The notes: a model not told the origin generated them from the sequence alone. A stretch of DNA of 30,246 nucleotides from Paraclostridium ghonii (GCF_023653455.1 NZ_JAKEDR010000016.1:1-30246), one strand, 5' to 3'; numbered from the stretch's first letter, positions 1-7,712 are shown. Numbers and translations: made by a program.

Positions 1-41
1 TTAATATACTTATTAAAGAGTATAGCAAAGTAGGTGATATA

Positions 42-1244
42 TTGAAAAAAATTAAGTTTATAAAATTTTTGCTTCCATCTTTAATAGTAATGATACTCAT
101 AATCGGTATAATTTCATTTCCTAAAGATTCTATTTTAGCAGCTAAAAATGGTTTTTCAATATGGGTGGATACTTTAATACCTTCTTTGTTACCATTTATA
201 ATAGCTGCTAATTTAATAGTTAAACTTAAGTTTGTTGATATTTTAGGATTAATAGTAAACCCAGTTACAAAAAAACTTTTTAATGTGTCTGGTAAGAGTT
301 CTTTAGTTTTTGCTATATCTACAGTATCAGGATATCCTATAGGTACAAAACTCGCTTCTGAACTTCGACAAAGCAATGAAATTTCTAAGTTTGAAGCTCA
401 AAGGCTAGTTGCTTTTTGTTCTACGTCAGGCCCTCTTTTTATAGTCGGAGCAGTTTCAATCGGCATGTTTAATAATTCTGATTTAGGATACTTGATGTTG
501 TTTTGCCACTACTTAGGATCTTTAACTGTTGGTATTTTATTTAAGAATTACGGCAAAGAAAATGTAAATAATGAAAATCTTAATTTTAAATTTGAAGTAA
601 AAAAAATTATGGAATGCAAAAAAAAAGAAAACAAAGGATTTTTTGTTTTATTTGGAGATGCTGTTTTCAGCGGCGTAAATACAATACTTATGGTTGGAGG
701 ATTTGTAATAGTATTTTCAGTGGTGTTTAAAGTTTTGTGCATATTTAAATTTATAAATTTAGTTTCTTACATAATTTATATTCCATTATCTATATTTGGA
801 TTTTCACTTGATTTATGTTCATCTTTTATAAGCGGTTTATTTGAAATAACAATTGGATGTAGCCAGATCTCTAACATATCTACTGTTCCAGAAATAATAC
901 GAGCTTCATTATGTAGTTTCATAATAGCATTTAGCGGTCTTTCTATATTAGCTCAGTGTTGTAGTTTTTTAGCTCAAACAGATATAAACACAGGTACATA
1001 TATTTTTTCTAAATTCTTGCACGGTATATTTGCATCCGTTTTCACTTTTGCATTCTATCCGTTTATAAACTCTAGTAATTTATTTATAAAACTTAATAGT
1101 TCATCTGATTTATTTTACAATAACTCCATTTGGAGTTTCTATATACATAACTACCGTATAATTTTGCCTGTACTAATATTTATTTATTTGATTTCTTCAT
1201 TTATACTTTTAAAAAAATCAAATACAAAAACTAATTTTAAGTAA
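42..1244 (+). CDS. ylbJ: Sporulation membrane transporter YlbJ/SpoVV
   Basis: Polytopic inner-membrane protein of 400 residues. It has a hydrophobic N-terminus and many hydrophobic helices. Two Gate-type (nucleoside-recognition family) signatures are visible: SGYPIGTKLASELRQ near residue 95 followed by CSTSGPLFIVGAVSIGMF. In B. subtilis the orthologue (YlbJ, renamed SpoVV) is made in the mother cell and moves dipicolinic acid across the outer forespore membrane; the same role is inferred here. The start is TTG, chosen because AGGTGAT lies just upstream at 32-38 and no ATG fits. The gene converges on the minus-strand coaD cluster and shares the hairpin at 1417-1457 as terminator. Its promoter lies outside the window or within the first 30 bases; I could not identify a sigma-E site. 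Family call is firm, substrate is by homology. Confidence 0.9.
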   Translation: MKKIKFIKFLLPSLIVMILIIGIISFPKDSILAAKNGFSIWVDTLIPSLLPFIIAANLIVKLKFVDILGLIVNPVTKKLFNVSGKSSLVFAISTVSGYPIGTKLASELRQSNEISKFEAQRLVAFCSTSGPLFIVGAVSIGMFNNSDLGYLMLFCHYLGSLTVGILFKNYGKENVNNENLNFKFEVKKIMECKKKENKGFFVLFGDAVFSGVNTILMVGGFVIVFSVVFKVLCIFKFINLVSYIIYIPLSIFGFSLDLCSSFISGLFEITIGCSQISNISTVPEIIRASLCSFIIAFSGLSILAQCCSFLAQTDINTGTYIFSKFLHGIFASVFTFAFYPFINSSNLFIKLNSSSDLFYNNSIWSFYIHNYRIILPVLIFIYLISSFILLKKSNTKTNFK

Positions 1245-1280
1245 ATATATAATTTTGCAATTTCTTCAAAATAAAAAATC

Positions 1281-1357
1281 CGCTTCACTTGAGCGACTAC
1301 GTCTGCGAACTATTTCATGTCTCCAACGACCTTAAAAATCAGGTCTGTTACTCAAGT
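1281..1357. other. GC-richer structured intergenic element
   Basis: A non-coding stretch between the two convergent genes that is clearly richer in G+C (34 of 76 bases by hand count over 1281-1356) than its AT-rich surroundings. A 7-bp closing stem ACTTGAG (1287-1293) pairs with CTCAAGT (1351-1357). Inside, AACGACCT (1325-1332) pairs with AGGTC-T-GTT (1341-1349), and GCGAC (1293-1297) can pair with GTC-T-GC (1301-1306). Each arm has a single bulged base at an equivalent position. On the minus strand CAGAC, GAGAC and CAGAC recur in order. It could be a dispersed intergenic repeat or a structured RNA. I do not recognise a named family. Confidence 0.5.
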
Positions 1358-1366
1358 TTAGCAGTT

Positions 1367-1407
1367 GGTATTATAACTTATCTACAAATCAGATAATTTA
1401 TAATACC
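1367..1407. repeat. Long AT-rich inverted repeat
   Basis: GGTATTATAACTTATCT (1367-1383) and AGATAATTTATAATACC (1391-1407) form a 17-bp stem with one mismatch around the loop acaaatc. It lies between the GC-richer element and the terminator. There is no long T run directly after either arm, so it is a poor intrinsic terminator. It may be the flank of a small repeat element or an additional RNA hairpin. Confidence 0.6.
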
Positions 1408-1416
1408 TTAGTATGT

Positions 1417-1457
1417 AAAATAGCTGTCCCAAAACATATTTTGAGCCAGCTATTTTT
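1417..1457. terminator. Shared terminator of ylbJ and the coaD cluster
   Basis: AAAATAGCTG (1417-1426) pairs with CAGCTATTTT (1447-1456). An inner CAAAA/TTTTG pairing extends the hairpin. A T-rich tail follows on the plus strand, and a shorter run of four T on the minus strand. Its position between convergent genes fits a bidirectional terminator. Confidence 0.75.
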
Positions 1458-1458
1458 A

Positions 1459-1977
1459 TTATTCACTTAGTTCACTTCTATTTGTTGAAATTTCATCTAT
1501 TATACTTTGAAGATTATATTGTAATCCTTCTAAAACATCATCTGCATATCTTATTGACCCTAATTTTATTTCTCTAGCTGTAAACTCTGCTTTATCAACT
1601 ATAGATTTAGCTTTTTCTTCCGCTTCTAAAACTAATCCATCTGAATCTATATATGATTTTATTATCTCTTCCGAATTTTTTTTCATATCTTCGCTTTCTT
1701 TTACTGCTTTTTCAATTATTTGAGCAGCTTCTTTTTCAGCTTGATCTATTAAAATTTCAGCGTCTTGATTTGCATTATTAAGTATTTTTTGTCTTTCTTT
1801 ATTTATCCACACAGCTTGTTTAACTTCTTCCGGAAGTATAACTTTTATATCAGATATTATACTTAATACTTCTTCTTTATCTATTCCTGATTTATGAGAA
1901 AAAGGAATGGAGCTTGCATTGTTTATAGAACTTTCTAACTCCTCTAACAATTCCATTATTTCTAAATCTATATTCAT
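1459..1977 (-). CDS. Coiled-coil protein of unknown function next to coaD
   Basis: 172 residues with no signal peptide or membrane segment. Residues from about 55 to 140 are a charged, heptad-like helix rich in Ala, Glu and Lys (for example KILNNANQDAEILIDQAEKE and AQIIEKAVKESED). This resembles the stalk helix of ATP synthase subunit b and DivIVA-like coiled coils, so such genes are often labelled ATPase or V-ATPase subunit without functional evidence. The ATG follows an AGGGGGA ribosome site lying within the last codons of coaD, one base downstream of the coaD stop, so the two are co-translated. It is last in the recG-rsmD-coaD cluster. A structural or membrane-associated role is possible; the function is unknown. 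Confidence 0.8.
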   Translation of the reverse strand: MNIDLEIMELLEELESSINNASSIPFSHKSGIDKEEVLSIISDIKVILPEEVKQAVWINKERQKILNNANQDAEILIDQAEKEAAQIIEKAVKESEDMKKNSEEIIKSYIDSDGLVLEAEEKAKSIVDKAEFTAREIKLGSIRYADDVLEGLQYNLQSIIDEISTNRSELSE

Positions 1978-1978
1978 G

Positions 1979-2476
1979 TTATTTCCCCCTATTAGTTTTT
2001 CTTTTTAATTCTTCTAAAATCACCTTAGGCACTAAATTCTCTATATTTGCATCAAAATTTAATACTTCTTTTATAAGCGATGAACTTATGTACGAATATT
2101 TAGTAGTTGTAGGCAATATTACAGTCTCTATATTTGGATTTAACTCCTTATTCATATGAGCCATTTGAAGTTCATACTCTACGTCCGCTCCATTTCTTAT
2201 TCCTCTCACTAGAGTCTGAACACCATTTTTTTCACAATAGTTAACCAAAAGTCCATCAAAACTAACTATTTTTATATTTGAAATGTGATTTGTGCATTCT
2301 TTTATTAACTTAACTCTCTCTTCAAATGTAAATAGTCCCTTTTTATTAGGATTATAAAGCACTCCTATTTGTAGTTCATCAAATAGTTTAGAAGCTCTTT
2401 CTATTATATCTAAATGTCCATTTGTTATAGGGTCAAAACTCCCTGCAAATATAGCTTTTCTAACTGTCTTATCCAT
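1979..2476 (-). CDS. coaD: Phosphopantetheine adenylyltransferase
   Basis: Cytosolic enzyme of coenzyme A synthesis that joins 4'-phosphopantetheine to ATP to make dephospho-CoA. The nucleotidyltransferase signature GSFDPITNGH is at residues 12-21 and the C-terminal ISSSLIKE motif at 130-137. The 165-residue length is normal for the family. GGAGG at 2485-2489 precedes the ATG. The gene begins two bases after the rsmD stop and is one base from the next gene, so it lies in a tight recG-rsmD-coaD operon. The rsmD-coaD-ylbJ neighbourhood is also found in Bacillus, although ylbJ is on the other strand here. With coaBC elsewhere in the window, two separate steps of the CoA pathway are present. Confidence 0.97.
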   Translation of the reverse strand: MDKTVRKAIFAGSFDPITNGHLDIIERASKLFDELQIGVLYNPNKKGLFTFEERVKLIKECTNHISNIKIVSFDGLLVNYCEKNGVQTLVRGIRNGADVEYELQMAHMNKELNPNIETVILPTTTKYSYISSSLIKEVLNFDANIENLVPKVILEELKRKTNRGK

Positions 2477-2478
2477 TA

Positions 2479-3033
2479 TTAATCCTCCATACTATAAAAT
2501 GTAAGCGTAGTATTTCCATATTTTTTATTTCTGCTTTTAATCAATCTCCCTACATTTTTTGGAAATTCATGTTTTGTATCATGTTCAACAACTATAACAC
2601 CATCTTCTTTTAATATGTTTGAATGTTCAACTTTCTCTAATGCATCTATAAACATATCTTTGTAATATGGAGGGTCCATAAATATAACATCAAACTTATA
2701 AGAATTATTTTTTACTTTTTCAATTGCCGATTTAAAGTCAGTGTTCATAACTTCACTATTTGCTTCTACTCTAGCTTTTTTTATATTACTTTTTACTATA
2801 TCAATGCTACTTTTATTTAAATCTACAAATACACATTTACTAGAACCTCGTGACAAACACTCTATCCCTAGTGAACCTGTACCTGCAAATAAATCTAAAA
2901 CTTCTCCGTCTATTATGTATCCATTAATTATATTAAATAAAGATTCTTTAACTCTATCTGTAGTTGGTCTAACATCTTCATTTTTAGGTGTATTTAGTTT
3001 TAGTCCTCTGGCTTTTCCTGAAATTACTCTCAA
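2479..3033 (-). CDS. rsmD: 16S rRNA (guanine-966 N2) methyltransferase RsmD
   Basis: SAM-dependent methyltransferase acting on small-subunit rRNA. It starts MRVISGKARG as family members do, has the SAM-binding segment DLFAGTGSLGIE and the catalytic DPPY motif. I chose TTG at 3033 because AAGGAG (3042-3047) sits at correct spacing and because it gives the usual N-terminus. An in-frame ATG at 3051 would add six residues but lacks a good ribosome site and would contain this Shine-Dalgarno inside its coding sequence. The length is about 184 residues. It lies between recG and coaD with short gaps and is probably co-transcribed with both. Confidence 0.93.
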   Translation of the reverse strand: MRVISGKARGLKLNTPKNEDVRPTTDRVKESLFNIINGYIIDGEVLDLFAGTGSLGIECLSRGSSKCVFVDLNKSSIDIVKSNIKKARVEANSEVMNTDFKSAIEKVKNNSYKFDVIFMDPPYYKDMFIDALEKVEHSNILKEDGVIVVEHDTKHEFPKNVGRLIKSRNKKYGNTTLTFYSMED

Positions 3034-3074
3034 TATAATTTCTCCTTCCATTTTATTTTATCACAAATTATTTC

Positions 3075-5135
3075 CTAATTTAATGATATTTCTTCCAATC
3101 TATTTTCAAATTTTTTAAATATTTCTTTTTTTATTTTTTCATTTTTATAGCTATTAAGTTTTGGATCCTCACTTATTATATATCTGGCTTCTTGTTGTGC
3201 TAGTTTCAATATTTTCATATGTTTAAATATATTAGCAACTTTTAGCTCTGGTAGACCATGTTGTCTAGTTCCAAAAAACTCTCCTGGCCCTCTAATTTCA
3301 AGGTCTTTTTCTGAAATTTTAAATCCATCAGTACTTTCTTCCATTATTGACATCCTTTGAGAACAAACTTCTGATTTTGATGAATAAATTAATATACAAT
3401 AAGATTTATGCTTTCCTCTTCCAACCCTACCTCTTAATTGATGAAGTTGGGCTAGTCCAAACCTCTCTGCATTTTCAATTATCATAAGAGTTGCATTGGG
3501 TACATTTACACCAACTTCTATAACTGTAGTTGACACAAGTATATCCAATTCTTTATTTTTAAATTTTTTCATTGTTTCATCTTTTTCACTAGGTTTCATT
3601 TTACCATGCAAAATACCTAATCTCAAGTCACTAAAAAATTCACTTTTAAGCTCTTCTAATAAATCTACCGCAGCCTTAGCATCTATTGCTTCACTTTCTT
3701 CCACTAAAGGACATACTATATATACTTGTCTTCCTTTTTGCACTTCAGATCTTACCAAACTATTATAAGCTTTTTCTCTCTTATCTTTGTACACAGATAT
3801 AGTCTCTATAGGTTGTCTTCCCGGTGGTAATTCATCAATTATAGATATATCTAAATCTCCATATAAAATTAGCGCTAGAGTTCTAGGAATAGGTGTAGCT
3901 GTCATAACTAAAATATCAGGATTATATCCTTTTTCCGAAAGTTTGTTTCTTTGTCTAACCCCAAATCTATGTTGCTCATCTGTTATTACAATTCCTAAAT
4001 TATTAAACTCTACTTTATCTTCTATAAGCGCATGAGTCCCAATTAGTATATCAATTTCATTATCTTTTACTTTTTGTAATACATGTTCTTTTTGTTTTTT
4101 TGTTAAACTACCCACTAGTAACCCTACATTCATCCCAAACTGTGAGAGCGTTTCATTTAGTGAAATGTAATGTTGTTCAGCTAATATTTCAGTCGGCGCC
4201 ATCAAAGCGCCCTGATACCCATTTAAAACGCAATTTGCTAGGGCTAAAAGTGCTACTACAGTTTTCCCACTACCGACATCTCCTTGGACTAATCTATTCA
4301 TTACTTTTTTAGAGTTCATATCTTCAATTATTTCACTCAAAGCTCTATTTTGAGCATTTGTAAGTTTAAATGGCAACGAGTTTAATACTTCATCTAGTTT
4401 TTGGTCTTTTTCAAAGTTTATACCAGACTTTTCAGTTACACCATTTTTAAATAAAAACAAACCTAATTGAAGCATCAAAAACTCTTCAAATACTAATCTA
4501 TATAGTGCAATTTTTAAACTCTCTTTATTAGATGGTGTATGTATATTTTCAACTGCAAAATCGATACTACAAAGCTTGTACTTTTGTATTATTTTATTTG
4601 GAAGATATTCTTTTATATACACTTGTTCATTGTTAAAAACAGTTTTTATTATATTTATAAGTTCTTTATTTGTTAGTCCATAAGTCAATGGATATATAGG
4701 CATTATTTTACATGTGCTTTGGGGATTATTACTCATCTGTTCGACTTCACAGGAGCTTAGTTCTAATCCGTGAGAAGTTTTTTTAACTTTTCCAAATACA
4801 AATATAGTGTCTCCTTTTTTTAAAGTGGAACTTATATATTCTTGGTTAAAAAATACCAATCTAGCAAATCCAGTTTCATCTCTTACCCCTACCTTGGTTA
4901 TAACCAACCCTTTTCTCACATTAGATGTTTCTATGTTATTTACAATTACTCTTATAGTTACTTTTTCTTCATCTTTTAACTCAAATATTTTTTTTAGATT
5001 ATTTCTATCTTCATATTGTCTTGGAAAATAAAAAAGTAAGTCAGATACTGTAAATATACCTAATTTACTTAGTTTATTAGCACGTTTTGGTCCAATTCCT
5101 TTTACATATTTGATTTCTTTACTTAAATTTTTCAT
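3075..5135 (-). CDS. recG: ATP-dependent DNA helicase RecG
   Basis: Branch-migrating helicase that remodels stalled forks and Holliday junctions. The N-terminal wedge/OB domain is followed by the superfamily 2 core: Walker A GDVGSGKT (285-292), Walker B DEQH (386-389), TATPIPRT (412-419) and the C-terminal QLRGRVGRG. At 686 residues it is full length. The ribosome site GGGTGAT directly follows the T run of the terminator behind fakA, leaving no space for an ordinary promoter in between. A promoter-like TTGAAT-N18-TATAAT overlaps that terminator (see 5186-5215). It heads the recG-rsmD-coaD cluster. Unlike B. subtilis, no sdaAB/sdaAA genes lie between yloV and recG. Confidence 0.97.
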   Translation of the reverse strand: MKNLSKEIKYVKGIGPKRANKLSKLGIFTVSDLLFYFPRQYEDRNNLKKIFELKDEEKVTIRVIVNNIETSNVRKGLVITKVGVRDETGFARLVFFNQEYISSTLKKGDTIFVFGKVKKTSHGLELSSCEVEQMSNNPQSTCKIMPIYPLTYGLTNKELINIIKTVFNNEQVYIKEYLPNKIIQKYKLCSIDFAVENIHTPSNKESLKIALYRLVFEEFLMLQLGLFLFKNGVTEKSGINFEKDQKLDEVLNSLPFKLTNAQNRALSEIIEDMNSKKVMNRLVQGDVGSGKTVVALLALANCVLNGYQGALMAPTEILAEQHYISLNETLSQFGMNVGLLVGSLTKKQKEHVLQKVKDNEIDILIGTHALIEDKVEFNNLGIVITDEQHRFGVRQRNKLSEKGYNPDILVMTATPIPRTLALILYGDLDISIIDELPPGRQPIETISVYKDKREKAYNSLVRSEVQKGRQVYIVCPLVEESEAIDAKAAVDLLEELKSEFFSDLRLGILHGKMKPSEKDETMKKFKNKELDILVSTTVIEVGVNVPNATLMIIENAERFGLAQLHQLRGRVGRGKHKSYCILIYSSKSEVCSQRMSIMEESTDGFKISEKDLEIRGPGEFFGTRQHGLPELKVANIFKHMKILKLAQQEARYIISEDPKLNSYKNEKIKKEIFKKFENRLEEISLN

Positions 5136-5144
5136 ATTATCACC

Positions 5145-5200
5145 CTAAAAAAAATCCTGTATAATTTAACTTACCTAATAGTAAGATTATACAGGATTTT
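5145..5200 (-). terminator. Terminator behind fakA/yloV
   Basis: Hairpin arms AAAATCCTGTATAAT...CTTAC (5151-5174, with a 4-base bulge TTAA) and GTAAGATTATACAGGATTTT (5181-5200) around a 6-base loop. On the minus strand it is followed by eight T (5145-5152), a strong intrinsic terminator. The T run is followed at once by the recG Shine-Dalgarno. Confidence 0.85.
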
Positions 5201-5215
5201 TGAAATATTATTCAA
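5186..5215 (-). promoter_or_regulatory. Possible recG promoter inside the fakA terminator
   Basis: Minus-strand TTGAAT (5210-5215, overlapping the end of fakA) and TATAAT (5186-5191, inside the terminator's 5' arm) are separated by 18 bases, matching the vegetative sigma-A pattern. Transcription would start near the hairpin loop, so the recG RNA would carry only the 3' arm and could not fold the terminator. This is an inference from sequence match only. Confidence 0.45.
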
Positions 5216-6830
5216 CTGATATTAAATAATAATATATTGGTTGCCCACCATAGTAAAGTTCCACATCTATATCTTCATATTTTTCTTCTAAAATTGACTT
5301 AAATTCGTTAGCTTCTTCTTCAGTTGCATCTTCTCCATAAAATAAAGTTATAATAGCACTGTCTTCATCTACTAAGTTTTCTATTAATCCTAAAGTTATT
5401 TCTTCTTTGCTTTCTCCTGCCGATAATAACTTTCCTTCCCCTATACCTATAAAGTTTCCTTCTTTTACTTCTATATCATTCATTATAGTATCTCTAACTG
5501 CATAAGTAACTTGACCTGATTTAACCATTGATAAAGCTTCAATCATTGTGGCTTCATTTTCTTCTACACTTGTATCAGCATTAAAGCTTACAAGAGAAGT
5601 AAATCCTTGTGCTACGTTTTTGCTTGGTATAACTATTATATTTTTATCACTTAATGCTTTAGCTTGATTTGCAGCCATTATTATATTGCTATTGTTAGGT
5701 AATATAATAATATTTTCTGCATTTATAGACTCTATAGCTTTCATAAAGTCCTCTGTACTAGGATTCATTGTTTGACCGCCTTCTATTATGTGGTCAACTC
5801 CAAAATCTCTAAATATGTCTGCTAGTCCATTACCCATAGATGTAGCTATAAATCCATATTCCTTAGCTGGCTCTTTTGATACCGATCTCTGATTTTCAAC
5901 TAGTATATTTTCATGCTGAACCTTCATATTTTCTATTTTTATGGTAGCTAATTGTCCATACTTTAAAGCTTCTTGAAGTACTGTTCCTGGCTCATTAGTA
6001 TGAACATGTACTTTTATTAGGCCTTCATCTCCAACTACTGCTAAGCTATCTCCATAAGGTATCATTATATCTTTAATCTTATCATAAGTTACTTTATTGC
6101 TCTCTAATATAAATTCTGTACAATAAGCAAATTTTATATCATCAGTATTTATTTCACCTTGAACAGATTCTACTGAAGATGTATTATAAGACCCAGATGC
6201 ATTTGCAGTGATTAAATTTCCTTTTAATGCTTCATACATCCCTTCATATATAAGAACTAATCCTTTACCACCAGAGTCAACTACTCCAGCATCTTTTAAG
6301 TTCTTAAGTAATTCTGGAGTTCTATCTAATGAAGCATCAGCTTCTTTTATAACTAATTCTAAAAACTTAAGTATGTCTTGCTCTTTTTTAGCAGCTTTTA
6401 TAGCATATTCTCCGCTTTCTCTAACTACAGTTAGTATAGTTCCTTCAATTGGCTTTATAACAGCTTTATATGCTGTGTCTGATCCATTTTTAAATGCTTG
6501 TGCTAAATCAATAGAACTTAAATTTTCTTTTCCTTCTATAGATTTTGTAAATCCTCTTATTATTTGAGACAGTATAACACCTGAGTTCCCTCTAGCTCCC
6601 ATTAGAGATCCTTTTGCCAAAGATTTACCTATATTAGTTATATCCTCATCATTAACTTTTGCTAACTCTTTCATAGCATAAGATATTGTAAGAGACATAT
6701 TTGTACCTGTATCTCCATCTGGAACTGGGAACACGTTCAGTTTATCTACATAATCTTTATTATTTTGTAGATTATTTGCACCAGAGACAAACATGTCTCT
6801 TAAATTTTTCCCATCAATATATTGAATCAT
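5208..6830 (-). CDS. fakA: DAK2-domain fatty acid kinase FakA (YloV)
   Basis: 540 residues. The N-terminal DAK2/DhaL-type ATP-binding domain contains NVFPVPDGDTGTN (about 32-44) with the Asp cluster that binds Mg-ATP, and GSLMGARGNSGVILSQI further on. A middle domain and a C-terminal DegV-like region ending in a YYGGQP motif follow. In staphylococci and Bacillus, FakA phosphorylates fatty acids presented by FakB proteins so that they enter phospholipid synthesis; no FakB gene is present here. A perfect AGGAGG precedes the ATG. It follows yloU by 15 bases and they share the promoter at 7258-7286. The yloU-yloV pairing is conserved in Firmicutes. Older annotations call it a dihydroxyacetone kinase-like phosphatase. 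Confidence 0.93.
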   Translation of the reverse strand: MIQYIDGKNLRDMFVSGANNLQNNKDYVDKLNVFPVPDGDTGTNMSLTISYAMKELAKVNDEDITNIGKSLAKGSLMGARGNSGVILSQIIRGFTKSIEGKENLSSIDLAQAFKNGSDTAYKAVIKPIEGTILTVVRESGEYAIKAAKKEQDILKFLELVIKEADASLDRTPELLKNLKDAGVVDSGGKGLVLIYEGMYEALKGNLITANASGSYNTSSVESVQGEINTDDIKFAYCTEFILESNKVTYDKIKDIMIPYGDSLAVVGDEGLIKVHVHTNEPGTVLQEALKYGQLATIKIENMKVQHENILVENQRSVSKEPAKEYGFIATSMGNGLADIFRDFGVDHIIEGGQTMNPSTEDFMKAIESINAENIIILPNNSNIIMAANQAKALSDKNIIVIPSKNVAQGFTSLVSFNADTSVEENEATMIEALSMVKSGQVTYAVRDTIMNDIEVKEGNFIGIGEGKLLSAGESKEEITLGLIENLVDEDSAIITLFYGEDATEEEANEFKSILEEKYEDIDVELYYGGQPIYYYLISVE

Positions 6831-6845
6831 ATTTTTCCTCCTAAA

Positions 6846-7196
6846 TTACTTAACTCGTATACCTTGAACATTAACATCTATTTTACTTATTTTTAACGCA
6901 GTTATTTTCTCAATTGTATATTTTACTTTATCTATTATGTTATTTGCAACAGTTGATATATTTGTTCCATATTGCATTATTACATAAAGTTCTATAGCTA
7001 TAGTTCCATCCTCTAATTCTTGTACACTAACACCTTTAGTAACATTTTCTCCTTTTAATAATTCAACTATGCCTTTTGTCTTATATGCTAAGCCTACTAA
7101 TCCGTAACTTTCCATTGCAGATTGATATGCTATTTGTGCTATAACATGTTTGTCTATTTCTATTGTTCCAAATTGATTGTTTATTTTAGCGCTCAT
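6846..7196 (-). CDS. yloU: Asp23/Gls24 family protein YloU
   Basis: 116-residue small protein of the Asp23 (alkaline shock protein) family, beginning MSAKINNQFGTIEIDKHVI and ending GIRVK. The family includes membrane-associated proteins linked to envelope stress. The ATG at 7196 is chosen because GGGGG at 7204-7208 sits at good spacing. An in-frame ATG at 7298 would add 34 Lys/Ile-rich residues lying over the promoter and ribosome site, and is rejected. It is first of the yloU-fakA pair and divergent from rpmB, with a consensus promoter just upstream. Confidence 0.92.
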   Translation of the reverse strand: MSAKINNQFGTIEIDKHVIAQIAYQSAMESYGLVGLAYKTKGIVELLKGENVTKGVSVQELEDGTIAIELYVIMQYGTNISTVANNIIDKVKYTIEKITALKISKIDVNVQGIRVK

Positions 7197-7257
7197 GTTT
7201 TGACCCCCTAAAATTATTTTTAGTTTTATTTTAACTTTAATATTTACTTTATATAGA

Positions 7258-7286
7258 ATTATATATATAATTTTATATGATAACAA
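7258..7286 (-). promoter_or_regulatory. Sigma-A promoter of yloU-fakA
   Basis: Minus-strand TTGTTA (7281-7286), a 17-base spacer and a perfect TATAAT (7258-7263), about 60 bases upstream of the yloU ATG. The same TTGTTA-N17-TATAAT arrangement is seen in front of pyrR in this window. Confidence 0.75.
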
Positions 7287-7325
7287 GAATTTCTTCAATA
7301 TGTGTAAGACAAATATATATTTCTA

Positions 7326-7354
7326 TTGCATTTTTTAGATATTTATGTTAATAT
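7326..7354 (+). promoter_or_regulatory. Sigma-A promoter of rpmB
   Basis: TTGCAT (7326-7331), 17-base spacer, TAATAT (7349-7354), about 50 bases upstream of the rpmB ATG. It is divergent from the yloU promoter, with about 40 bases between the two -35 boxes. Confidence 0.6.
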
Positions 7355-7403
7355 AAACTGTGTTTTCAGTGTTATAGTTATCATTTAAGGAGGTGTACGT
7401 AAA

Positions 7404-7592
7404 ATGGCAAAGGTATGTAACGTATGTGGTAAAGGTAAGGTTTCAGGAAACCAAGTGAGCCACTCAAATAAACATAGCAGAAGAACTTGGTCTGCTAACT
7501 TAAGAAACGTTAGAGCGATAATAGATGGTACTCCAAAGAGAATAAAAGTTTGTACTAGATGTTTACGTTCTGGAAAAGTTGAGAGAGCTTAG
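7404..7592 (+). CDS. rpmB: 50S ribosomal protein L28
   Basis: 62-residue basic ribosomal protein. Two Cys pairs, CNVC near residue 6 and CTRC near residue 51, make this the zinc-binding (C+) form of L28. The strong ribosome site AAGGAGGTG (7387-7395) precedes the ATG. The gene stands alone on the plus strand with its own promoter and terminator, flanked by minus-strand genes on both sides. Its opposite orientation between spoVM and yloU matches the B. subtilis layout. Because this is a C+ form, a Zur-regulated C- copy may exist elsewhere; none is in the window. Confidence 0.98.
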   Translation: MAKVCNVCGKGKVSGNQVSHSNKHSRRTWSANLRNVRAIIDGTPKRIKVCTRCLRSGKVERA

Positions 7593-7598
7593 TTTAAT

Positions 7599-7631
7599 AA
7601 AAAAAGCCTACAGACAGTAGGCTTTATTTTT
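7599..7631. terminator. Bidirectional terminator between rpmB and spoVM
   Basis: AAAGCCTAC (7603-7611) and GTAGGCTTT (7617-7625) form a perfect 9-bp stem with loop agaca. ATTTTT follows on the plus strand, and a run of seven T on the minus strand, so it can end both convergent units. Confidence 0.9.
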
Positions 7632-7640
7632 GTCTAAAGA

Positions 7641-7712
7641 CTATTTTTTTCTCATAAAAAATACTATTATCTTAGATAAAACTTTTGGACACTTAACAGT
7701 TATTACCTTCAT
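7641..7712 (-). CDS. spoVM: SpoVM-like spore coat-anchoring microprotein
   Basis: A 23-residue ORF, MKVITVKCPKVLSKIIVFFM followed by RKK. It shares with B. subtilis SpoVM (26 residues) the MK..T.K.PK.L start, a short amphipathic helix and a basic C-terminus. GGGGG at 7721-7725 sits eight bases from the ATG. It occupies the same place as in B. subtilis, between thiN and rpmB, and ends at a bidirectional terminator. SpoVM binds the convex forespore membrane and anchors the SpoIVA coat basement layer. It has no Gly-Gly kink of the Bacillus type, and Cys8 is present. It probably shares a transcript with the small membrane gene upstream. Synteny makes the call fairly safe, though the sequence is divergent. 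Confidence 0.75.
   Translation of the reverse strand: MKVITVKCPKVLSKIIVFFMRKK

Noticed and set aside
1..41. Sigma-E promoter for ylbJ
   Set aside because: AT-rich matches exist but spacing to the ribosome site is too short for a valid promoter.
3034..3051. ATG at 3051 for rsmD
   Set aside because: The ribosome site AAGGAG lies inside this extension and serves the TTG at 3033, which matches the family N-terminus.
6846..7298. Longer yloU start at 7298
   Set aside because: It adds a Lys/Ile-rich stretch over the promoter and has no ribosome site; the start at 7196 has GGGGG at good spacing.
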